From Neoceratodus forsteri (lineage: Eukaryota > Chordata > Ceratodontiformes > Ceratodontidae), in assembly GCA_016271365.2 (NCBI GenBank), contig CM028132.1, forward strand, positions 1,185,117,001 through 1,185,181,000: DNA of 64,000 nucleotides. The letters run 5' to 3'. Made by a program: the position numbers and the translations under genes. This document shows, in pieces, positions 54,538-64,000 of this stretch. Below the pieces are notes generated by a model. It worked only from the letters and a program-made list of their open reading frames with translations, did not search any database and was not told the origin of the DNA. How positions within the stretch are numbered: the stretch's first letter is position 1; every line of letters begins with the position of its first letter.

Positions 54538-54719
54538 TGTAAGGAAGTTAATTAGCATACGTGATTTGCGTATGCCTTGCTAATATGCTAGCCTAGATAC
54601 ATAAACCCTTATCTGCTGGGCAGTAGCCCACAGTTTCTGCAGTTGTTTTCAGTGTGTTCTACAGTTAGCAAACCTACCAGTTACAGTAACTCCATGTTGG
54701 TGTCTGCGTGATTATTACA
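54538..54719 (+). repeat. Gypsy 3' LTR
   Basis: 182 bp, TGTAAGGAAG...ATTATTACA. Clearly diverged from the 5' LTR (several substitutions and indels), so the insertion is old. Confidence 0.88.
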
Positions 54720-56660
54720 CTAGTTGTGTGTTATTGCACTTATATAATGTTGAGAAATATTGTAACCTTAAAAAACATAAAAATATATTAAAAGTTTTTC
54801 TTTTGGGGAGAAAATAATCTTTTCACCTAGCTGTTAGCAGGGGTGCTGAGAGTGTGTAGTTGGCTAATGACACTGACGGCAGAGGTGTGGAGAAAGCTAC
54901 TTTTTCTGTGCAGAGTTTTCTCACCAACCCCAACACTCCTTTCATTCACACATGACTTTCCAGATTGCTATAAAGAAAGACTGAGGCGTGTCACTAGGCC
55001 ACTGACAAAATCAGGATTTCCTTGTGATCTTGCTGGCAGCATGCCTCTGTCTGCGTTACCATGTTTTGTAAAAGTGACGGCAGTCTCACTGTCTTCCGGT
55101 TGGAACAGAGAACAAACTGTCTTCCTGTCGGAACAGAGAGCGAGAGAGTGCCGGCGACTTGAGTGAGGACTGCAAGTCTGGGAGACAAAGTCATTGGTTT
55201 CTTTATGTGAACACATCTTTCTGCTTTTTTTTTTAATAGGCTTCTTTTGTGGTTTTATTGAGTGTAATTTGTGCCAGGTGGGAAAGATAGATGGCAGAAA
55301 TGGGAAGAGTGAAGGAGGTGACAGGTAGGGTGGCACATGGATATTTTTGGTAATTGGGTTTACTGGTGTGGGCACTTATTATTTACTGTGCTATAACCTT
55401 AACAATAAACATTGCTCACAAGGGCTCTTGACCTGTCAATTCACAGACTGTGTACCTATTTTATAAAAGTGTAATGATCAATTCCAAGTATGGTCCTGCT
55501 GTATTATACTATGGGCACCTACAGTCCTGCATTCTCATTGGCTAAGACACATGTCTGGCCATTAGTTAATCTGCTGACAACCCACGTATGAAGTGCCAGT
55601 TGACCAATTTGCAGAACTAGCAATCTTTGTACTTTTTACCACTATGAAAATTTGGATTTGCTGCAATCCTGTTTTTGCTCCTGGCTCTCTTAAACCACAA
55701 CCTCCCAACAACTCTTAAAACTTAACAAACAAAAAACCTCCCACAGCAAGACAATGTCAAAACAGGTAAAAATAAAAAAACTAGTGCCCGTTTAATGCTG
55801 CTAACACACTCACCTGTTGCTCTCGCCCCACTCTTGGGTCACCCTGAAGAAGAGACTCCTGGAGGCCCAGTGGGCTTACCCAGTCAACAAAATTCAAATA
55901 AAATAAAACTCTCAGTTACAGACACTAGTGCTGCTCTCTCTCCCCACGCCCACCCCCACTGTCATACACTCCACAAAAAAAAAAACACTCAAACTCTCTA
56001 CATTTTTTGAACATCTTAGGTTCAGATCATGCTAAAATTCGAACTGCCCACCTGAACTTTCTTCCGCTTGCAACTCTTGCTATACTCACTCTGTGAATGC
56101 CAGCATCTGCTTCAAATTCAGCCAAAGCAGCTGTTGTTCTAAGTTCAGTCTCTCTCCACTTCCAACTGTCATATATTGTTGCTCAAAAAAATCCTCAAAC
56201 CTATGGCCCACTGGCAACCATGCTTCAATTTCCTCTCCACTCAAACTCAGCAGCTGTTCACCACGCTCCCTCACAGCCACTCACATACTTTGTCCCTCAA
56301 CAAGGTACTGTTTGATACAGGACAAATTATATTTCTGTAAAAATATTAAATAAGCAATTAAATACAGCATATATTTAAAAATCTTTATTTTACTGATTTC
56401 CCATTGCATTGTTTCTGGTGTGTTTTTGTCACTTGGCCTGAGTCTGGCATGGGTAAACCCAACAACAACCCATACCCTATCATGGATTATTACTTAATTA
56501 TACAATGGGGTCTGAAAATCCAGTAAGCTGATTGGTCAACTGGCAACTTTACCCATGGGTAAATCTTATAATAATCCATGGGTAAAGTGCTAGCAGACTG
56601 ATTTACACAAAACAAATCAGTACGTTCTGCATCCCCAATTTTTTTTTAGATTCAGCCGGC
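54720..56660. other. No gene recognised
   Basis: About 1.9 kb, AT-rich toward the right. Frames at 54843-55166 and 54968-55375 have no domain. Perfect palindrome TTTACCCATGGGTAAA at 56548-56563. A 14 bp GCCAGTTGACCAAT segment (about 55598) recurs inverted near 56533. Confidence 0.5.
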
Positions 56661-57404
56661 TGTCATCAAGGCATAGATCAGGAAGCATAGGCAAGCCAGG
56701 AGAAGCTATAAAATTTGCAAGTAGCAAAATAAAAATAAAATTGTGCAGAATAGCTCTCGATACAGGCAGTTCATGTGAGAGTCCCTTTAAAATTTCCAGC
56801 TCGCTAAACAAAACATTGCTATTTTTTTAAAAGATATTTTTCCCTGGCAATTAAATTATGTGTCCTGTTCTTGTAAATTACACCACCTGTGTTCCACAAA
56901 ATGTATTAAGACTTTGTCAATTTCTTTCCTGTGACCAGCTTGAAGAGTACATTAGTCCTCTTAACAGGTGCAACCAATTAAGGCATCCTGTCCCAGGGTT
57001 GATTTCCTGCTGATAATTCTGCAAACAAACTTGTGGAGGTCAAAATTCACCTCAAGGTAAACCCCACGTATACCAGATATGCTCAAATAACTTTTCTGCA
57101 TTCATTTCAACAGTATAACTGTATACATTTGCAAACCAAGGGATCTCAGTTCCACACAAAGATTAACCCTTGGGCTGTCAGAAGATTTACAAACGTACAG
57201 GTTTTTAGGATGTATACACATCAGTGGTACAGCAAGGATTAGCATATATATTTTTTTTAACCACAGAGACATAAGGGAAGAAAGAAAGAATAGAAACTGT
57301 AAAGAGAAGGAAGGGAGAAAACAGGGAAATTGTGGGACTGTCGGAGTGGCCAGTTTCTAGGTGCCATAAGGAAAATTTGATTGTACAATCAAACAGGCAA
57401 GAGA
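56661..57404 (-). mobile_element. Solo LTR, copy C, truncated
   Basis: Minus-strand homologue of copies A and B: right edge lost at the L2 3' end, left end TGTCATCAAGGCATAGATCAGG then AAGCATAG. The block CATTTCAACAGTATAACTG then TATACATTTGC matches copy B closely. Palindrome TTTGATTGTACAATCAAA at 57376-57393. Confidence 0.72.
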
Positions 57405-59585
57405 CAGACAAGGCAAGGCAATTTTATTTATAAGGCGCCAAATCCTGGAGGCTCTGGGCACTGAACATAAATAACCAACATACAGTGGTAAATTAAAACA
57501 TTAAATGAAACCTCATTAAATCCATATCCAAATTATTATACAGCAACATTAAAAAGATTTCCAGAGGTCAGTTTTCAAGGGACTGGCCAGAACTTAAGAT
57601 AGCATCCACAGTCAAAAGCCAGGCTGAAGAGGTGGGCCTTCAGCCTCCCCTAAACACCTCAATCGGGGACCCTTCTGGACTGCAGGTGGGCGAGTTCCAC
57701 GTGGTTGGCCAGAGACACTAAAGCGTGATCTCCCGAGGTCCTGGCTGAACCCTGGGAACATCCAGGAGGCTCCTCGAGGAGGAATGGAGGAGAGCGAGCA
57801 GAGGCAGTGGTGTCAGGAGCTCAGACAGGTAGCCAGGACCTAGCCCATACAGGGCCTTAAGGTGAGAAGACCCACTTTGAAATGACCCTCCACCTGACTG
57901 GCAGCCAGTGCAGAGCATGCAGGACACATGACTGGACCTCGAAAGGCCTGTCAGTGACCGGACCGCTGTGTTCTGCACCAGCTACAGTCTGTGAAGTGTC
58001 CCTCCCATGACCCCGAAGTACAGAGCATTACAGTAGTCAAGCCTATAAGTCACAAAGGCATGCACCAGTGTCAGCAGGTCCTTGGGCGGAATGAGTGGCT
58101 TAATCCTGGCAATGTTTCACAAGTGGTAAAGATGACACCTGATCTTCAAAGATCAATCTGCTATCTAGGGTCATGCCCAGATTTCACACCCTCAGAGAAG
58201 CCACCAACGGTACAGACCCCAGGACAAGTCCGGATTTGGCCCTCGGTGGCAACCCATCACACCCGCGACCAGGCTGTATCACTAGCACCTCGATCTTAGC
58301 CGGGTTGAGTCTCATCCAGCTGGAAGCCATCCAGTCATTGATTTTAGCCAGACAGCTGTTAAGCACATCAACAGCTCCTGATATTCCGGTTGCAAAAGAC
58401 AAATACAGTTGGGTGTCATCTGCATAGCAGTGAAATTCCACACTGCATTGTCAAATTATCTCACCCAGGAACAGCATATACACTGCGAATAAGATCGGCG
58501 ACAAGATAGAGCTCTGTGTGTCTCTGTAGGGCAGAAACATTGGGGAGGAGAAATTCCCCATCACCACCAGCCATCTATTCAAGAGATAGGACTCAAACCA
58601 TCTAATGACAGTACCCGCGAGTCCACAAAACTCACATAGCTGATTGAGAAGCACAACATGATCCACAGTGTCAAAACCTGAGGAGAGATCGAGGAGCACA
58701 AGAACTGACCCATTTCCTGTATCTCTAGCTGTGAGCAGATCATTATGCACTCTCACTAGAGCAGTTTCAGTGCTATGTCTGGCCCGAATGGCTCATAGAT
58801 GTCTGAGGACACCAGGTGATCCTCAAGCTGTTGTGTCACTAATTTTTCAACAACCTTGATCAAAAAAGGCAGGTTAGAGATCAGACAGTAATTCGCCAGG
58901 ACATTTGGGTTGAGAAGATTTCTTTAAGAGGGCTTCACCAGTACTTCTTTCAGAGCAACTGGGAAGAACCCCATCACCATTGAGCACCTAGTGAACAACG
59001 GGCCAATGGCATCGACACATCCTATTAAGAAATGCACTGGTGCCAGGTCCAGTTCACAAAAGGTGTGCTTCAGCTCTAAGATCACCTTAGTCACTTCAGA
59101 CACCTCCACTGGCCTGAACTTCTCCCAGGCAAACTGAGTGCTTCTGAAACTCCCAACCCAATCACTGTGAGGCAAGGGCCTCCCTGGCGGAGTCTCCAAC
59201 CAGATGGCCACCACTCTGTCAGAGAAAAAACAGAGCAAACTCTTCACATAAAGTAGTTGGAAAAGCTATTTTGGCCAAGACAGGCAGGATGTAAAAGCCT
59301 GTCCATGGTCTGAAACAATTAAGATGGTCTGTTTTTCCCCACAGCGATATCCCTGGACAGGAATTCTGCCTTCTTACAGGAAATTGCCCCTAGTACTCAG
59401 CATAGTGAGAATGTAGATCCAGCCTGTCGACCTCCAGATGGGTCTTCTGCCAGCAATGCTCCAACTTCTGACCCCTAATCTTCATCATCTTAAGTTCCCC
59501 ATCAAACCATGGAGGTCTCAAGTGAGAGGATCTGGGTCGTATATGGTCTGGTGCGATGGCATCTAGAGTTTTGGGTTTACTTATG
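57405..59585 (-). pseudogene. L2 LINE, RT to 3' end
   Basis: Minus-strand order: linker (59390-59599, ALDAIAPDHIRPRSSHLRPP in degraded frame), 58924-59247 (LELKHTFCELDLAPV), RT palm at 58451-58756 (VLVLLDLSSGFDTVDHVVLL and SILSPILFAVYMLFL), 58184-58441 with MEFHCYADDTQLYLSF (Y-A-D-D), and the C-terminus 57718-57978 (MQNTAVRSLTG, then ALYGLGPGYLSELLTPL). It ends with TTATAAATAAAATTGCC. The endonuclease is missing. Frameshifts between each block. Confidence 0.87.
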
Positions 59586-59597
59586 CTTCCTGAGTGC

Positions 59598-59608
59598 AAG
59601 ATGGCCGC
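59598..59608 (+). promoter_or_regulatory. YY1-like site at L2 5' end
   Basis: AAGATGGCCGC lies ~13 bp inside the apparent 5' end. The same core (CAAGATGGCCG) is the known YY1 site at the start of human L1, where it positions transcription. Function here is inferred. Confidence 0.5.
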
Positions 59609-59757
59609 TGCGCTGAATGTGCTGCTGCTTGTGAGGTTCTGAGTTTGTAGTTATTTCATTTTATTTCTATTTCGTTGGTTTTATTTTGGTGTTTTTTGGC
59701 GTTCTTTGCAGTAATTAGTGGATTGGTGGAGTCCTTTTATTTTGTGGAGCCCAGGAT

Positions 59758-60045
59758 GAAGGAAGTGATCGAGTTTGGTGTCCTGGTGATTTCTACTCTG
59801 TCGCCCAGGTGGATGTTGAGCAGGCGTGGAGTGGACTGAGGGGTTTCTGCCCTACGATTGAGATCTTGCGGGATGCCGCTCGCTACAGGAGCCATCGGGA
59901 TGAAGGGAGGTGTTTGAGCTCTGTGTCCTGGTGATTTGTGCTCTACCGCCTGAAATTGGATGTTGAATGGGCGTGGAGTGGACTGAAGGGTTTTCGGCCC
60001 TGCGAGTGAGACATTGCGGGATGTTGCTCGCTACAGGATCCTTTG
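59758..60045 (+). repeat. Two 144 bp tandem repeats in L2 5' region
   Basis: Unit 1 at 59758-59901 and unit 2 at 59902-60045 share GTGTCCTGGTGATTT, GGCGTGGAGTGGACTGA and TTGCGGGATG, GCTCGCTACAGGA. They may be promoter monomers like those of some LINE 5'UTRs. Confidence 0.8.
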
Positions 60046-61377
60046 GGTTGTGGGGTTTATATGTGGCTTCCCTTGCTCTGGCTTTGACTAAGGTGTTCAG
60101 GATTTGTGCTTTGGGTACTTTGTATTACTTTTTCGTCATATCGCCTGACTGGGATTTTAATCAGGCAGGGAGCAAATTGAAGCGATTACCCCTGTTTCAT
60201 CGCTGAGTTGGGCGGTGGTGGAAACTAGAAGAAGGGTCGCCTGATGAAGAGAACTTGAGGCAAGAACTGAGACCCTGGAAGAAGCAGTGAGGGGATTTAT
60301 CTAATCTATTTCGGATCCCTTGGTGTATATAAGGCCTTTTGAACAGGTCTGAGGCACGACCTGCTACTGGGACCCCCCTGCTTGATTTGTGGTCTGAAGG
60401 GGGTATTAGGATTTCTTGGTCAAGGAGTTGATTGAGGTTCTGTACCCCCTATGCTCCCAGGTTGGGCTACTAATGTGACTTGCCCTGGGCGTTTTATTAG
60501 ACCACATTATCCTGTGGTGTTTGCCCAGCTGGAAGTGAGGGACCTTGTTTTATTTTGCATATGGTATGGATCTGATTGACTTGGGCCCTGGATGTCCCCT
60601 GAATCTTGTGGCTAACTGGTCTGCCTGTGTTTTCTCTCTGACTTTGATGGATTTGACTTTCCATAAACCTGTGAACAAAACTGACTCTGTGCCTGGCGGA
60701 TTGAGGACTTCCTACTTTTTCTAATTTGTCTTAAGTTTATCTGGACAATGAGTTGGTGAAAGGACCTTGTGTCCATTTTTTTAATATGAGTGCTTCCTCC
60801 ACTCCCTGGTCATGAGAGGACTGGGGGAGGGATGTGTATTTGTTTTGTTTTAAGTTTGAAATGTTTTTTATGATTTGTTTGAAGGATACATCTGTACTTT
60901 TGCAGTGAGAGTGCCAAAGTATTTTTTTGCTCTTCTGGCTGTGAGAGAGCTGGGGGGGGGAGCAAATAATTTTATTTTATTTAATTTTTGTTTTCTGGCT
61001 TAAGTTGTGGGTGGTGAGAGAACCCTTTTATTTATATTTATTTTACTTGAGGAGTCCTCTCGCTTAGTCCAGACTTGATTTTCTTTGGGGTGGGGTTGTT
61101 GTTTTTTATTTATTTATTTATTCTGATTAAGTATAGGAATTATTGTTTGATTTGATTTATGTTGGGGTTGGATATTTATTTTATTTTTGCTGAGTTTAAT
61201 TATTTTGGTGTTTTTGGTGGGTTTATTGTTTTGGTTTTAATTGTTTAGTAGCGGCATGTGTCGGCCCTCAGTCCCCACGGTGGTGTGCTATTCATCCTTC
61301 TCTCTTCGTGCCCTCTACCCTTTTTATTCTCCCCCTTTCCAACATGATACATACCAGCACTGTAAGAGCACTGTGAA

Positions 61378-62200
61378 TTGTTTGTAGGGGGGGCTGCGAA
61401 CAAGGGAGGATGGACAAGGGGGGGCCACCGTATTGGGGTAGTTAGATCCAGAAGGTGCCCTGGGGCGAAATGGAATCCAGATCGTGGTTTACCATATCTG
61501 GTGCCCATACCAAGGGGCACTACTGAACTCAGTAGGCATATGAGCCTGACAGCCTCCAAGGTTCGTCCAACTCGGGCGATGTTATGCAATGCTAGGTCCA
61601 TCAGGAATAAGACTGGCATTATTGCTGATCTTGTTGGCTCAGTGGACTTGGCTTGCATCACGAGACCTGGCTGGATGAAAATCCAGGCCCACGTTGGAGG
61701 CCATGACTCCAGCTGGGTATTTGGTGATACACTGCCCAAGATTGGACTACGGGGGTTGCAGTCTGTTTCAAGACTGAACTGGGCCTCACAAATGTGATAG
61801 TGGGAGAGACTGAGTCCTTTGAGTGCAGAGTGGTAGCGGGTGTAGGTGTTGATTGTACTCATTTACCATCCACCCAGGGATGGGAAGCGTGTCTTACAGG
61901 GAAGTAACAGACTTCATTGTCGACATGTAGTTTAAGTCACCCAGGTTGATGGTTCTGGGTGACTTTACGCCTGGGTCGACGAAGAACTCCTAATTTGGTA
62001 ATCATTTCCTCCAACTAATGACTTCTTTGGGCCTTACAGGGTGTTTTCCCTGCTACCCATAAATCTGGACACTCTCTGGACTTAGTGTTTCTTCTGGGGT
62101 TGATACATCCGATTTGGGGTGGAACCAGTCACATGGTCAGACCACTACGTGAGGTTCAGTTTACACCCCGAGAAGCCTACCCCTGTGGAGATGGTTAGGT
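61378..62200 (+). pseudogene. L2 endonuclease region
   Basis: 61378-61797 ends with MLCNARSIRNKTGIIADLVG then SVDLACIT, the start of an APE-type endonuclease (conserved N-A-R-S-I), then a shift; later frames give LVGSVDLACITRPGW, WVFGDTLPK and a decayed LGDF/DHYVRFS-type end near 61950-62160. Catalytic residues are not all readable. Several shifts. Confidence 0.7.
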
Positions 62201-62210
62201 ACCGCCCTTT

Positions 62211-64000
62211 ATGGGATATTACCCTCAAGGCCTTGGGCGGTCCTTGACCTCTCGTCCCCGTGTTGGCGGCGATAGTCCAGAGACCCTGGTGTCGGCCTAT
62301 AATACAGCTGCTACAGTGGCTCTGGATTCTATTGCTCCTGTCTGTGTGCGCCCCCTATCCCTTCGCCTCAAGTCCCTCTGGTTCGATGGGACGTTGCGGG
62401 AGATGTGGAGACAGGCGAAGGTTAGAGCGGTACTGGTGCAGGTCCATCCTTGAAGCCAACCACCTTAGACTGATGGACCATTATTCTGTCTATCCATCTG
62501 CAATCACCCGTAAGAAGGCAGAATTCCTGTCTAGGGAGATTGCAGTTGCATAGAATCAACCGGCTCAGCTTTTTCGAACTGTAGACAGACTGTGATACCC
62601 AGCCTGTCTGCAAGTTCGGAAAGCCTTTTTGCAATTAGAGTGCGAGGAGCTTGCTCGTTTCTTTGCAACTAAGGTGGCCGACATAAGGGCGGATCAGCAT
62701 CCAGTAATCTCTAAGGGGATGCTGTTGAACAGTGTGAGTTCACAGTACTTCAGTTTTCTTGGAGTTCCTTCAGTCGACCTGATTTCATGGATGTCATGAA
62801 AATTATCCATAGTGTGCGCCTCTAAGCTGTAGTTTGGATCTTGGACCGACCTCCTTAATTTTAGGTTGCAGTGATATCATTGGTCCAGTCCTTGTGTGAA
62901 TAGTTGGTGCTCCTTGGAGTCGGGTGAGTTCCTAGCTCCCTGAAAGAGGCGATGGTGACACCTCTCTGAAGAAAGCTACCTTGGACCCAGACTGTTTCTA
63001 CAAACTACAGACCTATCTCAAACCTAGCCTTTATTGGGAAGGTGATTGAGAAGGTAGTGGAAGCCCAATTGGAGGACCATTTAACCATCCATGACATCTA
63101 CGAATCCTTCCAATCTGGTTTTAAGAAAAGACATAGCACCGAGACTGTGCTGGTTCAGGTGCTTAATGATCTTCTGAGGCGAGAGATCAGAAGAGATGTA
63201 CCATCCTTCTTCTCTTGATCTCTCATCAGCCTTTGACACTGTGGATCACTTGGTGTTGATAGCAGGCTTGAGGCAGATTTGTGTAATATCGGGAATTGTC
63301 CTTCGATGGTTCACCTCATCCTTCACTGGGAGATCACAAAGAGTTGTGTCTGGGTTTTTTTCCTCAGGCCCAACTTCTTTGTTGTGTTGGATGCCTCAGA
63401 GTTTAGTGCTGTCCCCCATGTCATTTGCAGTGTATATGATGCCCCTCAGAGACATTATAAAATGGTATGAGCTGAGGTTTCACTGCTAGATGATACCCAG
63501 CTAAACCTGTCTTCGCACCCAACCAGGATGGAGCTCTCTCAGTGTTTAACAACTGTCTGAAAGAAATTCAGGATTGGATGGATTCTAGTTGGTTGAAGTT
63601 GAACTCAGAAAAGACAGAGGTTTTGGTTGTGGACCCGGTCTTCAGATAGAGGGGTCATTTGTTGGTTCGCCCTCAGGAATTTTCTTGGGGCATTTCACTC
63701 CCAACCTCTGAGCAGAGTGCATAACTTGGGGTTATCTTGGATGACAAACTGACACTGCAGTCACAAGTGTCAGCAGTCATCAAGACTTCCTTACCATTTT
63801 AGGAATATTGCCAGAGTTAAGCACCTTGTTCCATCTGACGCTTTACCAACGTTGGTCCATGCCTTTGTATCCTCACGTCAGGACTACTGCAACTTCCTGT
63901 ACTTTGGGCTGTCTGGGGTTGAAATCCACCACCTACAGCTAGTGCAGAACACAGCAGCCTGGGTTTTCATTGGGACAAGTAGGTCCTGTCATATTACCCC
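62211..64000 (+). pseudogene. L2 reverse transcriptase region
   Basis: 62211-62453 reads YNTAATVALDSIAPVCVRPL then LRLKSLWFDG (linker). Near 63000 NYRPISNLAFIGKVIEKVV is encoded in a shifted frame, then YESFQSGFKKRHSTETVLVQ near 63100. 63196-63489 reads SLDLSSAFDTVDHLVLIAG (palm A) and SLVLSPMSFAVYMMPLRDII. The Y-A-D-D position near 63480 is disrupted. C-terminus from 63780 (RQDYCNFLYFGLSG region). Pseudogene. Confidence 0.83.

Larger units (their letters stand above)
45228..54719 (+). mobile_element. Mag-like gypsy LTR retrotransposon, degenerate and interrupted
   Basis: Two ~180 bp LTRs (45228-45406, 54538-54719) flank a tRNA-Leu primer site, gag with zinc knuckles, then protease, RT, RNase H and integrase, and a polypurine tract. 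The pol order, lack of env, and short LTRs fit Ty3/gypsy, with Mag-type gag and CCHC layout. About 5 kb of unrelated repeat-rich DNA (about 46188-51320) splits gag from pro. Without it the element is ~4.4 kb. Coding regions carry many stops and shifts. No target-site duplication is visible (CCCGC left, CTAGT right). Confidence 0.87.
59586..64000 (+). mobile_element. Near full-length L2 LINE, runs off window
   Basis: 5' region (59586-61250) with a YY1-like site and two 144 bp repeats, then endonuclease (about 61560-62160), linker (62211-62560), RT (62950-63640) and the C-terminus still open-ended at 64000 (HHLQLVQNTAAWVF near 63930). At least 4.4 kb. Head to head with the L2 on its left. Confidence 0.8.

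Noticed and set aside
55598..56545. Possible DNA transposon between inverted GCCAGTTGACCAAT segments
   Set aside because: Only ~14 bp match clearly, with no duplication or extended arms.
61245..61862. 205-residue minus-strand open frame
   Set aside because: It lies opposite the L2 endonuclease region, whose plus-strand translation has the family motifs; this is an antisense shadow.
1..64000. Host protein-coding exons
   Set aside because: Every frame with recognisable domains belongs to a transposable element; short exons of an unknown gene cannot be excluded but none can be supported.

Overview
This window looks like vertebrate nuclear DNA with no host gene that I can support. Everything recognisable is transposable-element sequence or repeat. 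The mix is CR1 LINEs ending in octamer tails, L2 LINEs, LINEs resembling Rex1, two long L1/Tx1-type LINEs, a gypsy LTR element primed by tRNA-Leu, solo LTRs, hAT-like DNA elements, and MIR-like tRNA SINEs. That mix fits a tetrapod with a large genome. An amphibian, perhaps a caecilian, is my best guess; a non-avian reptile is not excluded. This is an inference from repeat content only.

Layout. 1-5.3 kb: a short inverted-repeat element, a MIR-like SINE, a solo LTR and an ~810 bp foldback element. 5.4-7.0 kb: an L2 LINE split by a GC-rich retroposon. 7.2-13 kb: three CR1 fragments. About 13.9-29.6 kb: one ancient minus-strand L1 (L1-A) opened by a CR1, a ~2 kb tandem duplication carrying two more GC-rich retroposons, and a complete 6.3 kb L1 (L1-B, 20639-26968) with ORF1, a long inter-ORF region, ORF2 and 16-17 bp target-site duplications. 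30785-37677: a non-autonomous hAT-like element bounded by a perfect 8 bp duplication, hosting a ~4.4 kb LINE and a solo LTR. 38.3-44.9 kb: two minus-strand LINE fragments and one young CR1. 45228-54719: a degenerate Mag-like gypsy element (LTR-PBS-gag // pro-RT-RNaseH-IN-PPT-LTR), split after the gag zinc knuckles by ~5 kb of SINE, minisatellite and palindromic sequence. 56661-57404: a third solo LTR. 57405-64000: two L2 LINEs head to head, the rightward one nearly full length and running off the window.

The elements do not form a pathway. Their nesting gives a relative chronology: L1-A is older than CR1, the duplication and L1-B; the hAT-like element is older than its LINE and LTR; gypsy is older than its 5 kb insert. 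Most reading frames carry stops and frameshifts. The best preserved proteins are the 262-residue L1-B ORF1p and the 316-residue L1-B ORF2 C-terminus.

The most interesting items are: a ~645 bp GC-rich retroposon family with three copies and clear target-site duplications; an LTR family whose central palindrome changes in a compensatory way; CRE plus ETS sites at the L1-B 5' end and a YY1-like site at the L2 5' end; decayed 2A-like peptides in two LINEs; and the palindromic unit inside the gypsy element. No database search was possible, so family names rest on motif recognition.
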